Assembly: GCF_017654605.1 (NCBI RefSeq)
Contig: NZ_CP072113.1
Location: 2,480,001-2,544,000 of the forward strand
DNA length: 64,000 bases
Direction: 5' to 3'
Origin: Yimella sp. cx-51
GTDB taxonomy: Bacteria > Actinomycetota > Actinomycetes > Actinomycetales > Dermatophilaceae
The notes beneath the pieces are model-generated. The model was not told the DNA's origin and ran no database searches. It saw nothing but the letters and a program-made list of their open reading frames with translations. The translations under genes and the position numbers were made by a program. Each line of letters starts with the position of its first letter. Position 1 is the stretch's first letter. Positions 48,828 through 56,374 of the stretch are shown in pieces.

Positions 48828-49901
48828 TCAGAGCTCGTGGCCGACGAACACCGGTTCGTTGACCAGTTCCACATCGAAGACATCGCGTACGCCGTCGCGC
48901 ACCGTGCGCGCAAGCCCCGCGATCTGGGCGGCGCTGGCACCGCCGCGGTTGGTCACCGCGAGCGTGTGCTTGGTCGACAGCGCCGCCGGGCCGGGCATGC
49001 CGTATCCCTTGCCGAAGCCGCCCTTGTCGATGAGCCATGCGGCACTGGTCTTGACCATTCCGTCGGACGCCGGAAAGCGCGGCGGAGTCGGGCCATCAGC
49101 GCCCAGCCGCTCGGTGGCGCGCTTCTCCAGGGCCTCGAACTTGCTCGGCGACAGGATCGGGTTGGTGAAGAAGGAGCCGCATGACCAGGTGTCGTGGTCA
49201 TCGGCATCCAGCACCATGCCGCGCTTGCGGCGTTGCGCGAGCACGGCTTCGCGAGCGTCAGCCAGCGGAACGCGTCCGCCCTGCTCGACACCGAGCTGCG
49301 TAGCGAGATCGGCGTACGCCACCGGTTGCGAAAGGTCGGCCAGCCGGAGCTGGAAGAGCACGTCGAGCACGACGAACCGATCGGTCGGTTTGAAGATCGA
49401 GTGGCGGTAGGTGAACGCGCAGTCGGCCGAGGCGAAGGTGCGTACTTCCTGGCGGTGCCGGTCGTAGGTGCGCACCTGCGCGATGGTCTGTGCCACCTCC
49501 TGGCCGTAGGCGCCGACGTTCTGCACCGGTGTTGCACCCGAGAGCCCCGGGATGCCGGAAAGGGCTTCGATGCCCGACCAGCCCTCGGCGCAGGCGCGCG
49601 CGACGAAGTCGTCCCAGTTCTCCCCCGCCGCAACGCGCACCATCACCCCGCCGCAGGCGTCCCCGCTCTCAACGGTGATGCCTTCGTTGGCGATGTGCAG
49701 CACCGTGCCGGCGAAACCGTCGTCACTGATCACCAGGTTGGAGCCGCCGGAGACAACCAGTAGCGGCTCGTCGGCGTCGTCCACCTCGCGCACGGCATCG
49801 ACGATGTCGTCGATCGACTCCGCGGTGACCAGGCGGCGCGCCGGACCGCCGACGCGCATGGTGGTGAGTCCCGCGAGCGGGACGTCGTGCTCTTCGCGCA
49901 T
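48828..49901 (-). CDS. murB: UDP-N-acetylenolpyruvoylglucosamine reductase
   Basis: 357 aa. FAD enzyme making UDP-MurNAc for peptidoglycan. FAD-binding TTMRVGGPARRLV, SGGSNLVISDDGF, GLSGATPVQNVGAYGQEV, the proton-donor Ser in SCGSFFTNPI, and the C-terminal Glu in ELVNEPVFVG are all present. The ATG at 49901 overlaps the upstream hadB-like stop (TGATG). Confidence 0.95.
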   Translation of the reverse strand: MREEHDVPLAGLTTMRVGGPARRLVTAESIDDIVDAVREVDDADEPLLVVSGGSNLVISDDGFAGTVLHIANEGITVESGDACGGVMVRVAAGENWDDFVARACAEGWSGIEALSGIPGLSGATPVQNVGAYGQEVAQTIAQVRTYDRHRQEVRTFASADCAFTYRHSIFKPTDRFVVLDVLFQLRLADLSQPVAYADLATQLGVEQGGRVPLADAREAVLAQRRKRGMVLDADDHDTWSCGSFFTNPILSPSKFEALEKRATERLGADGPTPPRFPASDGMVKTSAAWLIDKGGFGKGYGMPGPAALSTKHTLAVTNRGGASAAQIAGLARTVRDGVRDVFDVELVNEPVFVGHEL

Positions 49902-50323
49902 CAGCGTTCGCTGATGTCGACGGTGGCCAGCGCGCGGCTGAGCACCTTCGTCTCGCCCTGGGTGGCGGTGAGCTCGACCGCGACGCGATCGCCCTCGATC
50001 TTCTTGATCACACCACTGACCGACAGCGGCGTAGCGCCGTCGTACTCGACCACCACGGGAGCGCTGAAGCGAACGCCGTACTCGACAACGCGGCCGGCAT
50101 CGCCCACCCACTCGGAGACAAGCGACGAGGCGGCGCCCATCGTCCACATGCCGTGGCCGATCACGCTGGGCAGACCGACGGACATGGCGAACTTCTCGTC
50201 CCAGTGAATGGGGTTGAAATCGCCCGAGGCGCCCGCGTAACGGACGAAGGTGGCGCGATCGACCGGGATCTCGCGGCTGCCGATCGAATCGCCGACGTTC
50301 AGCTCACTGGCCTTCACAGTCAT
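49901..50323 (-). CDS. MaoC-like hydratase/dehydratase, HadB-type
   Basis: 140 aa from the ATG at 50323. Hot-dog fold with the hydratase motif YAGASGDFNPIHWDEKFA (catalytic Asp and His). In mycobacteria the HadAB complex dehydrates 3-hydroxyacyl-ACP in FAS-II. Here it is coupled to the HadA-like partner by TGATG. Since no mycolate genes are seen, the acyl substrate is uncertain. Confidence 0.85.
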   Translation of the reverse strand: MTVKASELNVGDSIGSREIPVDRATFVRYAGASGDFNPIHWDEKFAMSVGLPSVIGHGMWTMGAASSLVSEWVGDAGRVVEYGVRFSAPVVVEYDGATPLSVSGVIKKIEGDRVAVELTATQGETKVLSRALATVDISER

Positions 50324-50769
50324 CACTGCTCACCCCGAATCACCACGACACAGTTGACATCGCACACCGGTTCACCCGCGACGGTGGTGATGGCCGTCTT
50401 CATCGTGACCATCGAGTGGCCCCCGGCCGCACGCACTCGATCGATCGTCGTCGCCGCGGTGATCTCGTCGCCGGCGACCAGCGGGCGGTGATGGGTGAAG
50501 CTCTCCTCGCCGTGCACCAGCCGGCTGAAGTCGATGCCTGCTTCGGGGTCGACGATCGCGGCAGCCTCGGCCTGCTGCGCCGGGATGACCGCGAAGGTCG
50601 GTGGCGCAACGACATCGGCGTAGCCGAGCGACCGGGCGTGCTCGACATCGCTGTGCACCGGGTCAGTGGCGCCCACGGCTTTCGCGAACTCGGCAACCTT
50701 CACACGGGAGACGACATAGGTCGGGATCGCCGGGTACGTCCGGCCTTCGACTTCGGGGTTGACCGCCAT
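50323..50769 (-). CDS. MaoC-like dehydratase, HadA-type (non-catalytic partner)
   Basis: 148 aa. N-terminal MaoC-like fold (YVVSRVKVAEFAKAVGATDP ... VVAPPTFAVI) without the DxxxxH catalytic pattern, as for HadA, which stabilises the catalytic HadB. It shares rpmG-hadA-hadB order with mycobacteria. Overlaps hadB; 10 nt after the frameshifted membrane gene. Confidence 0.83.
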   Translation of the reverse strand: MAVNPEVEGRTYPAIPTYVVSRVKVAEFAKAVGATDPVHSDVEHARSLGYADVVAPPTFAVIPAQQAEAAAIVDPEAGIDFSRLVHGEESFTHHRPLVAGDEITAATTIDRVRAAGGHSMVTMKTAITTVAGEPVCDVNCVVVIRGEQ

Positions 50770-50779
50770 GGGGACGACC

Positions 50780-51309
50780 CTATCCGCCGCGGCCGACAGC
50801 CGCCGCCGACGCCGCCGTTGTCACTTCGCCGCCGCCCGGAGCGGCCGCACCACCGGCGGTGACCTGCGTCGCCTCGGCCCAGGTGTTGATCAGGACGAAC
50901 GTGCCGAGCCGGTAGCACCCACGCGCCCATCGCGTAGGGCCACATCGACCGGTCGGACTCGGCCGCCATCGCCGGTCACGAACCCCAGGAGCCCGGCCAG
51001 CACACCGCTGCCAGCAGACAGGTGGCCGGAGAGCCTGCCGGTCCCACGCCGGTCGTCGTCCAGGGTGCGACCGCTCAGCACTGCACCGACGCAGACCAGC
51101 AGGGCACAGAGGGCGAACTGCCACGCCATCGCGTCGACGTGCGCCGCGGTGGCAGGTGTGAAGCACTCACCGTCGATCGCGCATTCGACGGCTCGGCCGA
51201 AGATCGTGTCGTGCGGCATCCAGCGGTTGGCGCGCTCGGCCAGCCCCACCATGACCAGGGCAGGCAGCCACAACAGCAACCGCGGCCAAGAGCGCCGGAC
51301 GGTATTCAC
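50780..51309 (-). pseudogene. small membrane protein gene with two apparent frameshifts
   Basis: The first 110 codons (MNTVRRSWPRLLLWLPALVM... to SGVLAGLLGFVTGD) have the usual GC-rich third positions. The coding signal then moves to the +1 frame near 50965 (MAAESDRSMWPYAMGAWV) and again near 50915 (YRLGTFVLINTWAEATQV), ending at 50780, 10 nt before hadA. Joined, they give about 175 aa with several membrane helices. Two single-base insertions, by mutation or sequencing error, explain this. Read without correction the protein ends at 50890. The family is not recognised. Confidence 0.65.
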
Positions 51310-51384
51310 GACGCCCTTCCGGAGTCGGCGTCCATCACGTGCAGACAGGGGGGGGCCACACGCACGTGCCGTCCGCGAACGACA

Positions 51385-51419
51385 AAGCCCCGCGGCAGGA
51401 ATTACCTGCCACGGGGCTT
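51385..51419. terminator. hairpin after rpmG
   Basis: A 15-bp stem aagccccgcggcagg with one mismatch and a 5-nt loop lies 26 nt beyond the rpmG stop, followed by TTTG on the minus strand. It may separate rpmG from the downstream membrane gene and hadAB. Confidence 0.75.
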
Positions 51420-51445
51420 GTGCTGCGTAGGAGCCGCAGAGAGAT

Positions 51446-51616
51446 TCAGCGGGTCTCGCGGTGTGCGGTGTGCTTGCCGCAGCGCGAGCAGAACTTCGCC
51501 AGCTCGACCCGGTCGGGGTTGTTGCGGCGGTTCTTCTTGGTGATGTAGTTGCGCTCCTTGCATTCCACGCATGCCAAGGTGATCTTGGGACGGACGTCTG
51601 CGCTCTTGCTAGCCAC
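51446..51616 (-). CDS. rpmG: 50S ribosomal protein L33
   Basis: 56 aa from a GTG at 51616. It keeps the zinc-ribbon cysteines (CVECKERNY and FCSRCGKH), so it is the Zn-binding C+ type. It lies just downstream of tRNA-Thr and tRNA-Met, as in mycobacteria. Confidence 0.96.
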   Translation of the reverse strand: MASKSADVRPKITLACVECKERNYITKKNRRNNPDRVELAKFCSRCGKHTAHRETR

Positions 51617-51664
51617 GGGGCAACCTGCTCTCGAAAGATGAATGTTCGTACTGCTGTGGGATTT

Positions 51665-51741
51665 TGGTAGCGGGAGCGGGGCTCGATCCCGCGACCTCAC
51701 GATTATGAGTCGTGCGCTCTAACCAGCTGAGCTACCCCGCC
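51665..51741 (-). tRNA. tRNA-Met (CAT)
   Basis: 77 nt including an encoded CCA. Anticodon loop CTCATAA gives CAT. A1-72 is replaced by a G-U pair and there is a normal D arm, consistent with an elongator rather than initiator tRNA. Confidence 0.93.
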
Positions 51742-51792
51742 TTGAGGAACACACCGGGCCGAACATTCATTCCAGCCGCAAACGTGCACCAG

Positions 51793-51865
51793 AGCCCCCA
51801 AACGGAATCGAACCGTTGACCTTCTCCTTACCATGGAGACGCTCTGCCGACTGAGCTATAGGGGC
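51793..51865 (-). tRNA. tRNA-Thr (GGT)
   Basis: 73 nt. Acceptor GCCCCTA pairs with TGGGGGC; the anticodon stem TCTCC/GGAGA carries loop ATGGTAA, anticodon GGT. CCA not encoded. 51 nt before tRNA-Met. Confidence 0.93.
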
Positions 51866-51893
51866 CTGCCTCCACCGGCGGTTTCAAACCGCT

Positions 51894-51918
51894 CGGTAGC
51901 GCAGCGAAGAGGCTACCG
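51894..51918. terminator. possible hairpin terminator after the htdX-like gene
   Basis: A 7-bp stem cggtagc/gctaccg with an 11-nt loop, 15 nt beyond the htdX-like stop. No U-tract. Confidence 0.4.
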
Positions 51919-51932
51919 GAGACCTGCGCAAA

Positions 51933-52796
51933 TCATGAAATCGGACCCGCGAGCACCGTTCCGACGGCGTGCACGGCGCCCTTGCGGTCATCGCGCAGCA
52001 CGAGATTCCAGCCGCCGTCGTCGTCGTTGGCGATGAACCGAACACGCCCCGGGATGAGCACCGGCTTCTTGAATTCGACCTCGATCGTGTACGCCTCGGG
52101 CAGGCGGTTCTCGACCGCTGCGAGCATGCGCGCCTTGCTCCACATGCCGTGCACGATCGTCGTCGGGAAGCCCAACGCCTTGGCCGCGAGCGGATGCATG
52201 TGGATGGGGTTCACGTCACCGGAGACGGCCGCGTACCGGCGCCCGAGGTCTGCGGTGAGCGCCCAGGTGACACCCGCTCCGTCGGCAGGCTCGACCTCTG
52301 CCACCTTCGCCGGCACCTCACCCGGCACCTGCTGGCCACGGAAGAGATAGGTCGACGTCTCTTCGAACACGACCTCCTCGCCCACCCGGATGGTGGCAAC
52401 GAAATCTGCTTGCGCACCCCGGAAGTGCGGACGCAGGTTGCGCACACCCACCTCGATGTCGAGCACCTCCAGGGCACCGACCGGGCGGTGCTGGGTGATG
52501 GTGTTCGTGAGGTGCACGCTGCCCATCAGCGGGAACGGGAACTCCTTGTCGGCCATGAGCGTGACCTGCAACGGGAACACCAGGACGTGCAGGTAGGTCG
52601 ACGGCACGAGGTGGGTGACCGGGAAGCCACACACCTGGTCGTAGGCCGCGAGCGCGCCTTGGTCGATGCGGACGCCGCGCTGCACGACGCGCAGATCCGG
52701 AAGGGCGCGTCCCTTGCGGACGAAGCCCGTCGCCGCCGCCTTGGCCAGCATCGGCCCGAGGGTCGGTGTGGTGGACAGTTCGATCGTGCGGGTCAT
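51933..52796 (-). CDS. double-hot-dog MaoC-type 3-hydroxyacyl dehydratase, HtdX-like
   Basis: 287 aa. Two fused hot-dog domains; the C-terminal one carries the hydratase motif YAAVSGDVNPIHMHPLAAKA (catalytic Asp and His), the N-terminal one is a degenerate partner domain. Length and position match the mycobacterial HtdX dehydratase, next to fabG4 and fadA2. It hydrates or dehydrates acyl-CoA/ACP thioesters. Confidence 0.87.
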   Translation of the reverse strand: MTRTIELSTTPTLGPMLAKAAATGFVRKGRALPDLRVVQRGVRIDQGALAAYDQVCGFPVTHLVPSTYLHVLVFPLQVTLMADKEFPFPLMGSVHLTNTITQHRPVGALEVLDIEVGVRNLRPHFRGAQADFVATIRVGEEVVFEETSTYLFRGQQVPGEVPAKVAEVEPADGAGVTWALTADLGRRYAAVSGDVNPIHMHPLAAKALGFPTTIVHGMWSKARMLAAVENRLPEAYTIEVEFKKPVLIPGRVRFIANDDDGGWNLVLRDDRKGAVHAVGTVLAGPIS

Positions 52797-52890
52797 TGAC
52801 GCACTTTCCCTTCGACGTGCGAGCGCCCCGCCCGGGGCCGGCGCGGCGTTGCGCGACGACCCCGGTAGGAACGACTCGTTGTGCTGATGA

Positions 52891-54249
52891 TCATGCTCCC
52901 AGTTGCGACTGTCCGCAGACGCGCAGCACCTGGCCGGTGACCCCGGCCGACGCAGGCTCGGCGAAGAAGGCGATGGCTTCGCCCACGTCGACCGGCTGTC
53001 CGCCCTGAAGCAGCGAGTTGAGCCGGCGTCCGACCTCGCGGGTGCCCATCGGGATCTTGGCGGTCATCTCGGTCTCGATGAACCCCGGCGCCACCGCGTT
53101 GACGGTGATGTTGCGGTCGGCCAGTTCCTGCGACAACGCGCGCACCATGCCGATCACACCAGCCTTGGACGCGGCGTAGTTCGACTGCCCGCGGTTGCCG
53201 CCGATGCCGCTGATGGAGGCCACCGACACGATGCGTCCGCCGTCCTTCAGCCCGCCCTTCGTGGAGGAGTCGAGCAGCACCTTGTTGATGCGGAACTGCG
53301 ACTGCAGGTTGACGTCGAGCACACTGCCCCAACGGGATTCGTCGGTGTTGACGAACAGTTTGTCGCGGGTGATGCCGGCGTTGTGCACGATGATGTCGAG
53401 CTTGTCACCCTGCTGCGCGACGGCCTTGGCGATGCGCTCACCGGCGTCGGGCGCGGTGATGTCGAGTTGCAGTGCCACGGCATTGATCGAGTTGGCCACC
53501 TTGGCGAGGGCGTCACCCGCTGCCGGGATGTCGACGGCGATCACCTTGGCACCCGCGCGGGCAAAGACCTTGGCGATTTCGGCGCCGATACCGCGAGCTG
53601 CGCCGGTGATGACAGCCACCTCACCCTGCATCGGCACGTGGACGTCGGCCACAGCCGACATCTGGCCAGCACCGATCGTGAGCGGCTGACCCGAGACGTA
53701 TGCCGAACGGCTCGACAGGAAGAACCGCAGCGGGCCGGCAAGAGCCTCATCGGATGCCTGGTCGGAGATCCGCAACAGGTTGGCGGTGCCACCCGCCCGC
53801 ATCTCCTTACCGAGGCTCCGGGTGATGCCTTCCAGCGCCTGCTGGGTGGCAGCCGCTTCGACATCGCTCTCCTCCGACGGCACCGCACCGAGCACGACGA
53901 TGCGACCGTTCTTCCCGAGCGACTTCATCGCTGGGCCGACCACCGCGCGCAACTGCTGCAGGTCGTCGAGCACGCGGGCGGCGGTGGCGTCGAACACGAT
54001 TGCGGCGAGCTTCTCGTCGTACGTCGAATCAGCTTGCGCGTCAACGATCTTGGCGCCTTCTGCGGCAAGGACGGCGCGTACGGCATCGAGCGCCGGAGCG
54101 TCGCCGACGCCGGCGATCGCAGCAGCCCCGGTGAGCAACTCCTGCCCCTTCTCGTAGCGACGCAGAATGGTCGGCTGGGGCAGCCCGACGGTGCCGGCGA
54201 CCTTCTTGCCGAACCCGCCGTTGACGAACTTGGTGAAACCGTCAGTCAT
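52891..54249 (-). CDS. high-molecular-weight 3-oxoacyl reductase (FabG4-like)
   Basis: 452 aa. The C-terminal half (about 210-450) is a classical SDR ketoreductase with TGAARGIG, NAG and YAASK; the N-terminal 200 residues are the flavodoxin-like Rossmann domain that marks the HMw-FabG type. It reduces 3-oxoacyl-CoA/ACP, preferring NADH in characterised homologues. It overlaps the thiolase stop (TGATG) and precedes the htdX-like gene by 94 nt. Confidence 0.9.
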   Translation of the reverse strand: MTDGFTKFVNGGFGKKVAGTVGLPQPTILRRYEKGQELLTGAAAIAGVGDAPALDAVRAVLAAEGAKIVDAQADSTYDEKLAAIVFDATAARVLDDLQQLRAVVGPAMKSLGKNGRIVVLGAVPSEESDVEAAATQQALEGITRSLGKEMRAGGTANLLRISDQASDEALAGPLRFFLSSRSAYVSGQPLTIGAGQMSAVADVHVPMQGEVAVITGAARGIGAEIAKVFARAGAKVIAVDIPAAGDALAKVANSINAVALQLDITAPDAGERIAKAVAQQGDKLDIIVHNAGITRDKLFVNTDESRWGSVLDVNLQSQFRINKVLLDSSTKGGLKDGGRIVSVASISGIGGNRGQSNYAASKAGVIGMVRALSQELADRNITVNAVAPGFIETEMTAKIPMGTREVGRRLNSLLQGGQPVDVGEAIAFFAEPASAGVTGQVLRVCGQSQLGA

Positions 54250-55529
54250 CAGGCACCTTCCAGGATCGCGACGACGCCCTGGCCGCCGGCTGCACAGATC
54301 GAGATGAGACCGCGGCTGCCCGGGCCCTTCTCGTGGAGCATCTTCGCCAGCGAGGCGACGATGCGGGCACCGGTCGCGGCGAAGGGGTGACCGGCTGCCA
54401 AGGAGGAGCCGTTGACGTTGAGCTTGCTGCGGTCGATGGTGCCGAGCGGGGCGTCGAGGCCGAGTTTGTTCTTGCAGAACTCCTCGTCCTCCATCGCTGC
54501 AAGGTGAGCCAGCACGGTGGAGGCGAAGGCCTCATGGATCTCGTAGAAGTCGAAATCCTGCAGCGTGAGGTTGTTGCGCTTCAGCAGGCGCGCGATCGCG
54601 TACGGCGGGGCCATCAGCAGGCCTTCGGCACCGTGCACGTAGTCGACGGCTGCGGTCTCACCGTCGACGAAACGGGCCAACGGGGTGAGCTTGTGCTCGT
54701 CCGCCCACTCCTTGGAACTGAGCAACACGGCCGAGGCGCCGTCACTGAGCGGGGTGGAGTTGCCAGCGGTCATCGTCGCGCCCTCGCCCTTGCCGAAGAC
54801 CGGCTTGAGGGTCGACAGCTTCTCGATGGAGGAATCCGGACGCAGGTTCTGGTCGCGGGTGAGACCGAGATACGGGGTCACCAGGTCGTCGAAGAAGCCG
54901 CGGTCGTACGCAGCGGCGAGGTTCTGGTGGCTCTTGACGGTGAGCTCGTCCTGCGCCTCACGAGTGATGCCCCACTCCTTGGCGGTGATGGCCATGTGGT
55001 CGCCCATCGACAGGCCGGTGCGCGGCTCGCCGTTCTTGGGCTGCTCAGGCGTCAACTGGTTGGGGCGGATCTTCAACAGCGCCTGGATGCGCTGCTGGGG
55101 CGTCTTGGCGTAGTTGGCCTTCATGAGCGTCTTGCGCAGATCGTCGTTGACCGCCAGCGGGGCGTCGGACGTGGTGTCGGTGCCGCCGGCGATGCCGGAA
55201 TCGATCTGACCGAGCGAGATCTTGTTGGCCACCTGGATGACCGCCTGGAGCCCGGTGCCGCACGCCTGTTGGACGTCGTAGGCCGGGGTGGTCGGGTCGA
55301 GGTGTGAGCCGAGCACGCTCTCACGGGCGAGGTTGAAGTCGCGCGAGTGCTTGATGACGGCGCCGGCCGCCACTTCACCCAGGCGCTCGCCACCCAGGCC
55401 GAAACGCGCGACCAGTCCGTCGAGCACTGCGGTGAGCATGTCCTGGTTGGACGCCTTGAGGTACTTGCCGCCCGAGCGGGCGAACGGAATTCGGTTGCCG
55501 CCGATGACGTAGACGTCATGCAGACTCAT
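54249..55529 (-). CDS. acetyl-CoA C-acyltransferase (thiolase, FadA2-like)
   Basis: 426 aa. Nucleophilic Cys in VQQACGTGLQAVIQ, His in EIHEAFAST, and the second Cys region in SICAAGGQGVVAI (the more usual CGGG is CAAG here). It cleaves or forms 3-oxoacyl-CoA. First gene of a coupled thiolase-reductase-dehydratase operon that could run beta-oxidation or chain building. Confidence 0.92.
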   Translation of the reverse strand: MSLHDVYVIGGNRIPFARSGGKYLKASNQDMLTAVLDGLVARFGLGGERLGEVAAGAVIKHSRDFNLARESVLGSHLDPTTPAYDVQQACGTGLQAVIQVANKISLGQIDSGIAGGTDTTSDAPLAVNDDLRKTLMKANYAKTPQQRIQALLKIRPNQLTPEQPKNGEPRTGLSMGDHMAITAKEWGITREAQDELTVKSHQNLAAAYDRGFFDDLVTPYLGLTRDQNLRPDSSIEKLSTLKPVFGKGEGATMTAGNSTPLSDGASAVLLSSKEWADEHKLTPLARFVDGETAAVDYVHGAEGLLMAPPYAIARLLKRNNLTLQDFDFYEIHEAFASTVLAHLAAMEDEEFCKNKLGLDAPLGTIDRSKLNVNGSSLAAGHPFAATGARIVASLAKMLHEKGPGSRGLISICAAGGQGVVAILEGA

Positions 55530-55576
55530 GAAAGGAACTCCCCTGCTTCGATGGAGACGACGTCGAGGTCGCCGAA

Positions 55577-55623
55577 AATTTACCGATACTGACAGTAGCA
55601 GGTACGTCGAGTTTCGGATACTG
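55577..55623. promoter_or_regulatory. divergent promoter with candidate TetR operator
   Basis: A perfect 11-bp palindrome tactgacagta (55587-55597) lies just upstream of a possible minus-strand -10 TAAATT (55582-55577) for the thiolase operon. A second GATACTG (55617-55623) forms a possible -10 for tetR only 11 nt from its ATG, so the tetR mRNA may be nearly leaderless. Confidence 0.5.
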
Positions 55624-55633
55624 TCGAACCATC

Positions 55634-56374
55634 ATGAGTTCGCAGAACCAGCCCCTCGACGGACGCGACACCCGCTGGACCACCCACCGGGTGCAGCGGC
55701 GACGGCAATTGGTCGAAGCCGCGATCAAGGCGATCCGCAAACACGGCGCCACAGTCGGCATGGACGAGATCGCCGCCACCGCAAGCACGTCCAAGACCGT
55801 CATCTACCGCCACCTCGGCGACCGGTTGGGCCTCTACCTCGCGGTCTGCGAGGCGGTCGATTCACTCATCCTCAAGGACTTCGACATCGCGCTCACCAGC
55901 GGCGTCGACCCGCATGACCCGACCGCGCTGCTGTCGACCGATCCGCACGAGGTGCTGGTGGCCGTGATCGACAGCTACCTGTCGTTGGTCGAGGACGACC
56001 CCGAGCTCTACCGCTTCGTGATCCGTCGCCCGCTGGTCGACGTCCCGCCCGAGGCCGACCCCGTGGCAGGCCTGACCGACGCGATCGCCGGGCGCCTCTC
56101 CGACATCTTCGCCGCGGCCCTCAGCGCCGCCGGTCGCGACACCGCACCGGCCACCACATGGGGCCACGCACTGGTCGGTTACGTGCGGGAAGCCGCCGAT
56201 CGGTGGCTGGCCGATCCGCAACGTGCGCCGCGCGCCGCCGTGGTGCAACACCTCGCCGAGTTCGCCTCCGTGGGACTCACCGGAGTGCTCGGCACGCCGG
56301 CCCCTCATCAGTCACGAACCTCAATCACCCACCCGTCCGACCTGCGCACGACCAACGATCGGAGCTCGACATGA
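55634..56374 (+). CDS. TetR family transcriptional regulator
   Basis: 246 aa. N-terminal HTH (RRRQLVEAAIKAIRKHGATV ... IAATASTSKTVIYRHLGDR, about 20-70) and a ligand-binding C-terminal domain. It is divergent from the thiolase operon and coupled by ATGA to the acyl-CoA oxidase gene, so it probably senses an acyl-CoA and controls both. Confidence 0.9.
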   Translation: MSSQNQPLDGRDTRWTTHRVQRRRQLVEAAIKAIRKHGATVGMDEIAATASTSKTVIYRHLGDRLGLYLAVCEAVDSLILKDFDIALTSGVDPHDPTALLSTDPHEVLVAVIDSYLSLVEDDPELYRFVIRRPLVDVPPEADPVAGLTDAIAGRLSDIFAAALSAAGRDTAPATTWGHALVGYVREAADRWLADPQRAPRAAVVQHLAEFASVGLTGVLGTPAPHQSRTSITHPSDLRTTNDRSST

